NCBI RefSeq assembly: GCF_032884065.1
Contig: NC_088871.1
Span: 12,748,393 to 12,812,392, forward strand
Source of the DNA: Artemia franciscana
Taxonomy: Eukaryota; Arthropoda; Branchiopoda; Anostraca; Artemiidae
Reading direction: 5' to 3'
DNA length: 64,000 nt
Below are positions 56,766 to 64,000 of the stretch, piece by piece. Position numbers and translations under genes: made by a program. How positions within the stretch are numbered: the stretch's first letter is position 1; each line of letters starts with the position of its first letter. The notes beneath the pieces are model-generated. The model had not been told where the DNA came from and ran no database searches. It saw only the letters and a program-made list of their open reading frames with translations.

Positions 56766-56846
56766 GCCGAAGTAGCTGAGTTAGTAAAGCGTTATGTTTC
56801 AGGTTCTAGGTCCGAGAGGCTCCAGGTTTAAACCTTGGCCTTAGCA
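56766..56846 (+). repeat. tRNA-like unit
   Basis: As at 22240, with TTAGTAAAGC in the A box and TTGGCCTTAGCA at the end. Confidence 0.7.
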
Positions 56847-56903
56847 TTAATACAAAAGAAGAAACAAACTAAAAAAGGTAAAAACTACAAAAAAACTAAA
56901 AAG

Positions 56904-57072
<169 letters not shown>

Positions 57073-57084
57073 GTTGTCTGTCTC

Positions 57085-57321
57085 TGTAACGATGACTCTG
57101 GTCAAACATTTTCAGATCAATTGCTGGCAATTGGAAACGGAAAGCTCCCAGTAGTGGGAAATTCGCAATTTTTACGTAGTTTGAAACACATATATAAATC
57201 TATCTATATTCACAGGTGGGACACAGGGACACAATTACAATGGCGCGTAACTAATATGGCGCGTAACGACTTACGCGCGCGGGGGGGCTTGGGGGGCGCG
57301 AAGCGCCACCCCAACAGCTAG
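57085..57321 (+). pseudogene. Helicase deletion fragment and hybrid 3' module
   Basis: Same CCCAGTAG/TGGGAAA join as 22498 and 38712. Confidence 0.75.
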
Positions 57322-57359
<38 letters not shown>

Positions 57360-57374
57360 AAATAAGTTTTTTGT

Positions 57375-57505
57375 CTGTCTGTCGACTGACGTCATGTTTG
57401 TGTGTCGACTGACGTCATGTTTGTCGACTGACGTCATTATAAGGATTGAGATGTATGTCGTCCTGAAGTTGTTTGTCGTCTGACGTCATGTTTGTCGACT
57501 AACGA
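57375..57505 (+). promoter_or_regulatory. TGACGTCA cluster (third copy)
   Basis: Four octamers kept; CGTCATGAAG has become CGTCCTGAAG between them. Confidence 0.5.
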
Positions 57506-57539
57506 AACTACAGACCGGGACACAAATGACGTGTTATGT

Positions 57540-57790
57540 CTGTTATAACGTAATAGAGGCAACAATCTTGACAGGGCCTTTTGAGGGTGAGGCTTTTCTT
57601 ATTCCACGCATTCTCATGATTCCAATGGATCTGCCTTTTCAACCTAAAAGATTGCAATTCCCAATTTGATTAGCATATTTAGTTTTCAGTCCAGAACCAC
57701 CAAAGCTATTATGTAAATATCAAAAATATTTATGTTGTCTGAGCAATAATTTTTAGTTTTTATTTCAAAATAGAAAATTACCTGACAATT
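57540..57790 (+). pseudogene. Helicase fragment and upstream block (third copy)
   Basis: [20 protein letters not shown], then the TTTTCAGTCCAGAACCACCA block from 57682. Confidence 0.75.
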
Positions 57791-57975
57791 TTAGAATTAT
57801 ATCTATCTATATATATAAAAATTAGTTGTCTGTCTGTGGATCAGGTGACGTCATGTTTCTGTGTCGACTGGCGTCATGAAGTTAGTTGTCGTCATTTTTA
57901 TTATGACGGTGACGTCATTAAAGATATTTAAGACATATATGTTCACGTAGAAATCTATTAATGTTTAAGCTTAAA

Positions 57976-58311
57976 ATGACTGATGAACTTACAATGGCAA
58001 AAGCCGATGAAGATGCTCAAAGAGTCTATGCAAAAAAACTTGCTGCTGATAGAGAAAGTCAGAAAAGAAAGCGTGCCGAGGAATCAAAAGAACAGCAAGG
58101 AAACAGGCTTGAGGCTAAAGAACGCAAAACCGCGCAGTTAGATGAAGATCCACCTGGACAGCGAGAGTCAAAACATATCAAAACTGAAAATGATAGCCAT
58201 GATGATTGGGTTTGGAATCTTGACTTGGATAAGGTCATCAATGCCTACCAGATTTTAGTTAAAAAAACAAAGGTTCGGCGATATGTATTTCATAGTGAAG
58301 CTGAAAAATAA
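57976..58311 (+). CDS. Short basic/acidic Helitron ORF
   Basis: Unlike its relatives at 23392 and 39605 it has CATATC and stays open: NDSHDDWVWNLDLDKVINAY, LVKKTKVRRYVFHSEAEK, stop. This shows the AT deletion in units 1 and 2 is derived. Confidence 0.5.
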   Translation: MTDELTMAKADEDAQRVYAKKLAADRESQKRKRAEESKEQQGNRLEAKERKTAQLDEDPPGQRESKHIKTENDSHDDWVWNLDLDKVINAYQILVKKTKVRRYVFHSEAEK

Positions 58312-58574
58312 AGAAGAAATAGAAAACTGAAAAAAGAAAAAATGTAAAAAACTAAAAAATACTAAAAAGAAAAAACACTCAAAGAGAAATTACAGACTGG
58401 GACACAAATGACGACCGGGACAGAGGGAATATAAATAACGACCGGGACACTCAAGGAGAAATTACAGACTGGGATACTGGGACACAAATGACGACCGGGA
58501 CACAGGCAATATAAATGACGACCAGGACAACAATGGCAACACCCGAGGAAGCTGCTCAAAACGAATGTATTCAC

Positions 58575-58655
58575 GCCGAAGTAGCTGAGTTGGTAAAGCG
58601 TTATGTTTCAGGTTCTAGGTCCGAGAGGCTCCAGGTTTCAACCTTGGCTTTAGCA
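58575..58655 (+). repeat. tRNA-like unit
   Basis: B box reads GGTTTCAACC. Confidence 0.7.
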
Positions 58656-58769
58656 TTAATACAAAAGAAGAAAAAATTTAAAAAAGGTAAAAACTACAAA
58701 AAAACTAAAAAGAAAATATATATATATATATATTTATATATATCATCTTTTCCACAAAAATAATAATTT

Positions 58770-58955
58770 AGTGCTTCTGCTTAAAAACAGCAATCGAATT
58801 GATGCCTCCTGATACGCAACTATCAACAAAGTGGCAATCGTTGTGGTCGGTGATCAGTTCTTACCTCGAGATAATATTCTTTATAGGCGAAACAATCAGT
58901 TGACATGAATTGCTTAAACTCATCGATGCTACGATTCCCTACAATATCCTGACAA
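58770..58955 (+). pseudogene. Diverged Helitron Rep fragment
   Basis: As at 24185, with GACATGAATTGC for GACAAGAATTGC. Confidence 0.75.
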
Positions 58956-59124
58956 ATATAAATGACGCCCGGGACACTCAAATAGAAATCACAGACTGGG
59001 ACACCGGGACACAAATGACGACGGGGACACAGGGAATATAAATGACGACCCGGACACAGGGACACAACTACAACGGGGACGCCGGGGGCACAGGGGGATA
59101 TATAAATGACGACGGCAACAAAGG

Positions 59125-59326
59125 AAATGGTCGATTAGCAATCACCATCAACAAAGCTCAAGGGCAATCAATAGAATCATGAGGTATAGATCTGAATACG
59201 GATTGTTTTCCCATGGACCATTATGCGTTGCATGTTCAAGAGTCGGTAAACCTGACAATCTATTTATATGCACAGACGATGGGACAGCAAAGAATGTTGT
59301 ATATTCGCAAGTTTTACGTAGTTAAA

Positions 59327-59328
<2 letters not shown>
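59125..59328 (+). pseudogene. Helitron helicase C-terminal remnant
   Basis: As at 24548. Confidence 0.8.
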
Positions 59329-59378
<50 letters not shown>

Positions 59379-59451
59379 CAGGTGGGACATGGGACAACAT
59401 ATATATCTATATTTCACAGGTGGGGTGGCGCGATGCGCCACCCCAACAGCT

Positions 59452-59491
<40 letters not shown>
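59329..59491. repeat. TA tracts around a mini-Helitron scrap
   Basis: TA 59329-59374 and 59453-59491. Between them 59407-59452 is TCTATATTTCACAGGTGGGG with a hairpin (GCGCGATGCGC loop) and CTGG instead of CTAG: a 46-bp remnant in which the middle of the module is deleted. Confidence 0.8.
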
Positions 59492-59492
<1 letters not shown>

Positions 59493-59843
59493 TAGCTGTT
59501 GGGGTGGCGCTTCGCGCCACCCCAACACCTAGTTGGTGGGGCGCTTCGCGCCCCCCCAAGCCCCCCCGCGCGCGTAAGTCGTTACGCGCCATATTAGTTA
59601 CGCACCATTGTAGTTGTGTCCCTGTGTCCCTACTGTGAATATAGATAGATTTATATATGTGTTTCAAACTACGTAAAAATTGCGAATATACAACATTCTT
59701 GGCTTTCCCATTGTCTGTCCATATACAAAGCCGTATGTACTAATAATGACGTCATATGCAAACGCTCTTTTTACAAACAAACAAACATGCATACACACAA
59801 CTCGTTTTTATATAGATAGATAGATAGATAGATACAATACAAA

Positions 59844-60912
59844 TTAACTGCGTAAAACTTGCGAATATACAACATTCTTCGCTGTCCAATTGTCGCTGCA
59901 TATAAATAAATTGTCAGGTTTACCGACCCTCGAACATGCAACGTACAATTGTCCATGGGAAAAACAATCATTATTGAGATCTATACCACATTTTTCTAAT
60001 GATTGACCTTGAGCTTTGTTAATGGTGATTGCAAATGCTAATCGAATTGGGAATTGCAATCTTTTCAATTGAAAAGGCAGATCCTTTGGAATCATGGGAA
60101 TGCGAGGAATAAGAACAGCCTCACCCTCAAAAGGCCCTGTCAAGATTGTGGCCTCTATTAGGTTTTCCATTGTTTTTTTATGGCAAGTCGCGTGCCATTG
60201 CAAAGCTTTGGTGGGTTGATATTTCTTAAAAGTATTATTGGTACGCCTATTTTTAGTTGTAGCACGTGTGGTGGAAACCCTGAAAGATCCACGGAATTTA
60301 AAAATTCAGATGGATAATTAACCGCTTCATTTGGTTCCAAAACTGTGTCGACTGACTTGTAAAGGACTGCCTGGTCTCGAATCTTGGTCAAAACAATATT
60401 GTTGATTTCGTGGACGTCTATATTTTTGGGTGCGAGAATCGCTCTTTCACTTAGCCATTTATTATTTTTATAATTTTTTAGAATATTCGGAAATACTTTT
60501 TCAATCAATTCATTTTTGGACGTCACTAAATTACAGAAATCAGCAGGTAGTTGTATACGTCCTGAAATTGAGTCTACTGGGAGCTTTCCGTTTCCCATTG
60601 CCAGCAGTTGATCTGAAAATGTTTGACCAGAGTCATCATTTTGCAATCGGACACGCATATTTGTAGTTAATTTTAATGTTTTTACGTGTGCCCATAAATT
60701 AGAATTTTCAGGCAAGCATTCATTTTGTCTGCAGAGGTTGATCTAGGTATTATAGGTAATGTTTGCCTGAAATCTCCCGCAAGCAATATTAATGTGCTGC
60801 CAAAGGGTTTCGACTTCCCTCGCAAATCTTTCAAGCATTGATCCAGAGCCTCGAGCGATTTTTTGTGTGCCATTGTGCACTCATCCCAAATAATAAGTTT
60901 GCATTGCTGCAA
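59844..60912 (-). pseudogene. Helitron C helicase remnant without Walker A
   Basis: Starts at QQCKLIIWDE (60912), keeps LLAGDFRQTLP, has single-base losses near 60706 and 60734 (NSNLWAH context), then LTTNMRV to LAIKKQWKT, the shared frameshift, and LIEATIL to VVYSQVLRS. About 780 bp including APGGTGKT are missing compared with A. Confidence 0.87.
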
Positions 60913-61677
60913 TACTTGGTTTGGGCATATTCACCAAAACAAGGCGTAGAAAGAAGCATTCATGTTGATTGGGGTGAACGGTGTAGAGTCTTCCTATCGT
61001 GGTATCTTTGAAGATGGTAGGTTGGCCGTCGACTGACTTACCCTGTTTTCGACGTTCAAATACTTTATTTTTAGTATTCCACGTGTAATACGAAGGCACT
61101 TCAGTATACAGCAGTTTTTTTGCAAAAGAATCATTTTTGCAAAGCGAAAAGAAAGCGGTTAACTTTGTATCCGGTGGATTCAGGGCTCTTTGTTGCACGT
61201 TGGGTTCCGAGAAATAAACACGTTGACCATTCTGTAAATGTACTGCTAAGTGAACAACAGCTGGACTACGTTCATGTATCGGAAATGAAAGAAATCGCCA
61301 AACAGCTTCATTACTGCTTATGTATCTTCCAGCCTGATATTGTACGATTTCGTCGATATCTTTGATTTCGGGATGCAAGCCAAAAACTGCCATGTCACTG
61401 CCTTTGTTGAAGTATTTACATATGTATTTGATTGCCGTTACGGAGTTACAGTATTCAACGCTTATGTGTGCATTAATGTTTTTGATAATAATGGGGAATA
61501 TGGAACAACCCACTGCTTATCTACTTCGATGGTGGTACCGTTACGCTTCTTTATTATTGCTGTTTTACCGCCATCTTCAGTAGATCTTCTTCTATATTGT
61601 GGGTAACCATCATTGTCAGTAATTGTGTTGGAAACTAAAAGTCGAGGATATTGCTTTGTGCACCTTCCTTTGGCCAT
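60881..61677 (-). pseudogene. Helitron C Rep, C-terminal half
   Basis: MAKGRCTKQYPRLLVSN to LSKTLMHT, a one-base loss near 61483, then KYICKYFNKGSDMAVFG (both tyrosines kept) and EAVWRFLSFPIHERSPAVVH, the only copy with Arg and not a stop after EAVW. It runs on through the deletion junction into IAAMQTYYLG, out of frame with the helicase. Confidence 0.87.
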
Positions 61678-61683
61678 GCATGG

Positions 61684-63621
61684 TTAATTTTCGTTCAGTG
61701 CACCGCAAGGTCCATGTATCATATTTTTTACAATAATATTATGTAACTCCTTATCGACATTTTCATCAGGTATTTCAGCGGAAATCACATCATCAATTTC
61801 GTTCGAAGTAATTTTTTTATGTAGCCAGATTAGTATATGTGCGTGTGGCAAACCTTGTTTTTGCCATTCCACTGAGTACATCCAGCATCGCACTGACCCA
61901 AACACTTCAAGTTTTACTATGTAGTTTATCAGTGATTTCAACTTTTGCCGGAAGACACGGGCCGTAATGTCATGTCTATGAACCGCTGATTGTCCTTGAA
62001 GTAAAAGCTGCAGTATCTCGTCCCAAGATTGATTACATGTAAATGTAATAAATAAATCTGGACGACCAGAGAGACGAACATACGCAATAGCATCTTGAGC
62101 ATATTCATGCATATGACGGGGACTGCCAGCATATGACGAAGGTAAAATTGTTAATCTTCCAACGTTTGTGATATTACCGTCATTTATAACTGCATCTCGC
62201 AAATGAATGTATTGTTCAGAGCGGAGCTTGGTCTGATTCAGGCGGATATATAGCAAACGTTCTGATTCAATTTTAGCATACATATCAACGACGAATTGGT
62301 GAAACAATTCACAGCATTTTAAAATATAATTTTCTTCATCCTGCCGAATCATTAGTCTATAGGAATAATAATGCATTGCACTGCATTTCTTATTCATTTC
62401 TTTGTTAGTGGCTGGATTCATCAATTTGATATTAAAGTGATAGCCGTCGGTTCCTTCCCAAAAAATGATAGGATATTGTAGGGCATCGTAGCATCGATGA
62501 GTTTCAGCAATTCTTAACAACTGAGCGTTTCGCTTATGAAGAATAATATCTCGAGGTAAAAACTGATCACCGACCATAACGATTGCCACTTCGTCGATAG
62601 TTGGAGCATTGTATCTACGCACATGTTGGCCAGGAGGCGTTTTGTCAGCGGAAATAACAATTTTATGCGTATCAGTAGGCATCAAATCGATGGCTGTTTT
62701 GAACAGACGCACTAAATTATTATTTTCGTGGAAAAGATGTTGCAATTGGGAAACGATAGTCCTTTCAACGTTGGGAGAAATTTCGCAACGTGCATTCAAT
62801 TCAGAATTTCTATCACTGATGAAGTACAATTGTAAAAATTTATGATTCTCGCCTGAGAATGGTAGAAGGGACCCTGCTCTATGATAAATTTGACCTTTTA
62901 CTTTGAAAGTAGACATAAATTGATCTGGATTTTCGATTTGGGCTCCAAACGACGTCATTTGGAAACATGAGTTATATTTTCTGATTTTTGACAAAAAACG
63001 CTTAGATTCTGACGTAGTTCCAGTAAGGAAAGTCTTCAATGGCTCTGGTGGTGCAGCCAATAGAGGAAGTTTAACTTTTCCTGAGGCGCAACACATTCCC
63101 ATTGTTTCACCATTGAATTTCAAGGCCTTGCAACAGGAACAAATTTTAGACATAGTCCCGATTTGAACACATCCACTCAAGCTATAATCATCGACTGGGC
63201 TGTACCTGAATGCTAGGCGATAACTTTCAGGTTGCTCTGATTCCTCGGCACGCTTTCTTTTGGCATTATCTTTTGAAGCCGCAAGCCTGTTTTCACGTTG
63301 CTCTTGTGATTCCTCGGCACGCTTTCTGTTCTTACCTTCTCTATCAGCCGCAAGCCTGTTTTCTCGCTGTTCTTGTGATTCCTCGGCACGCTTTCTTCTC
63401 TTACTTTCTCTATCAGCCGCAAGCCTGTTTTCTTGCTGTTCTTGAGATTCCTCGGCACGCTTTCTTTTCTTACTTTCTCTATCAGCCGCAAGTTTTTTGG
63501 CATAGACTCTTTGAGTAGCTCTTTGAGCACTTTCAACATAATTATTCCAAGTAGACATCTTATAATTTTCACTAATTCGTGACGAGTTGAAGTCACGCGT
63601 TGAATAGCAGGAACCTAACAA
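61684..63621 (-). pseudogene. Helitron C Rep-helicase N-terminal part (645 aa)
   Basis: Longest intact stretch of the protein: MSTWNNYVESAQRATQRVYA start (63558, with an open extension to 63621), four basic repeats, cysteine cluster, RLSGRPDLFITFTCNQSWDE, HUH in GLPHAHILIWL, ending GALNEN-stop as in A and B. The start region differs completely from MTEEPTMATAEEAAQ of A and B. Confidence 0.87.
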
Positions 63622-63624
63622 AAA

Positions 63625-63750
63625 ACAAAACTAATTCTAAAATATTCAGGTAATTTTCTATTTTGAAAATAAAAACTAAAAATTATTGCTCAGACAACAT
63701 AAATATTTTTAATGTTTACATAATAGCTTTATTGGTTCTGGACTGAAAAC
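63625..63750 (-). promoter_or_regulatory. Upstream block of Helitron C
   Basis: TTTTCAGTCCAGAACCAATA, AAAAATATTTATGTTGTCTG, AGCAATAATTTTTAG, AAATTACCTGAATATTTTAG, then TTTTTTGTTAGGTTCC, which looks like a splice acceptor before the start codon. Confidence 0.55.
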
Positions 63751-63751
63751 T

Positions 63752-63758
63752 ATATATA

Positions 63759-63848
<90 letters not shown>
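63752..63848. repeat. TA microsatellite
   Basis: TA with TTTATA near 63761. Confidence 0.97.
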
Positions 63849-63851
<3 letters not shown>

Positions 63852-64000
63852 TCCTTTATTTTTAAGTTTTTTTCCTTTTTTTAGTTTTTTTTTGTTTTTC
63901 AGTTTTTAGTTTTTTTTATGTTGCATGTTCAAGAGTCGGTAAACCTGACAATCTATTTATATGTCCCCCAACGGTAGTTTTTATATATATAGATAGATTC
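63849..64000. other. Helitron scraps at window end
   Basis: T-rich segment 63855-63916, a plus-strand helicase-tail scrap (GTTGCATGTTCAAGAGTCGG, 63919-63963) and a minus-strand Helitron 5' end, complement of TCTATATATATAAAAA, at 63979-63999. Confidence 0.6.

Larger units (their letters stand above)
57797..59395 (+). mobile_element. Non-autonomous Helitron, 3' truncated (third copy)
   Basis: Counterpart of 23220-24870. It ends TTCACAGGTGGGACATGGG in a 46-bp TA tract. Confidence 0.75.
59492..63750 (-). mobile_element. Helitron C, long copy with helicase deletion
   Basis: CTAG 59492-59495 and the small downstream Helitron as in A and B. The left half of the helicase is deleted. The 5' end differs from A and B: no tripled leader and no TC start, but an upstream block shared with the ankyrin gene. 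Confidence 0.85.

Overview
The window is a repeat-choked stretch of a eukaryotic genome, most likely an invertebrate and perhaps an arthropod or crustacean. The evidence is intron-less decayed transposon genes, LINE and SINE copies, very long TA microsatellites and an ankyrin-repeat/SOCS-box gene. I cannot name the species. There is no sign of operons, rRNA or CRISPR.

Most of the DNA belongs to Helitrons (rolling-circle transposons). Two kinds of 5' end start with TC (TCTATATATATAAAAATAAG and TCTATATTCACAGG). The 3' end is a GC-rich hairpin followed by CTAG, and insertions lie between A and T, usually inside TA repeats. Three long Rep-helicase copies lie on the minus strand: A 24974-30287, B 41356-46677 and C 59492-63750. 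Each carries a basic 23-residue repeat region, a cysteine cluster, an HUH Rep domain, a two-tyrosine motif and a Pif1-type helicase. A plus-strand helicase copy, D, lies at 48117-50602. All are broken by stops, frameshifts or deletions, and several breaks are shared between copies. Many non-autonomous derivatives surround them. They are built from a 5' leader, an optional short basic/acidic ORF, a 'GACCGGGACAC' minisatellite, an A-rich minisatellite, the last codons of the helicase, a TA tract and a roughly 155-bp 3' module.

Layout. 1-1775: AT-rich sequence with a LINE C-terminal fragment; 1776-1875: assembly gap. 1876-2386 and 6642-13917: Helitron derivatives, split by a decayed LINE at 2387-6622. 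13894-30377 and 30378-46770 are two tandem copies of a unit of about 16.4 kb. Each unit holds Helitron remnants, an ankyrin-SOCS gene (16907-19014, broken; 33382-35292, open, 636 aa), a diverged tandem repeat, two non-autonomous Helitrons and a long Helitron (A or B). 46771-47548 is the start of a third unit, cut inside the ankyrin gene. 47549-55798: plus-strand Helitron D and an array of Helitron 5' ends. 55824-63750 is a further copy of the right half of the unit, with Helitron C.

The ankyrin-SOCS gene is the only non-transposon coding sequence I recognise. Its SOCS box predicts an adaptor for an Elongin B/C-Cullin 5 ubiquitin ligase. It lies between two Helitron 3'-terminal sequences on its own strand, and its upstream block resembles the upstream block of Helitron C. 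It may therefore have been carried by Helitrons, but this is an inference.
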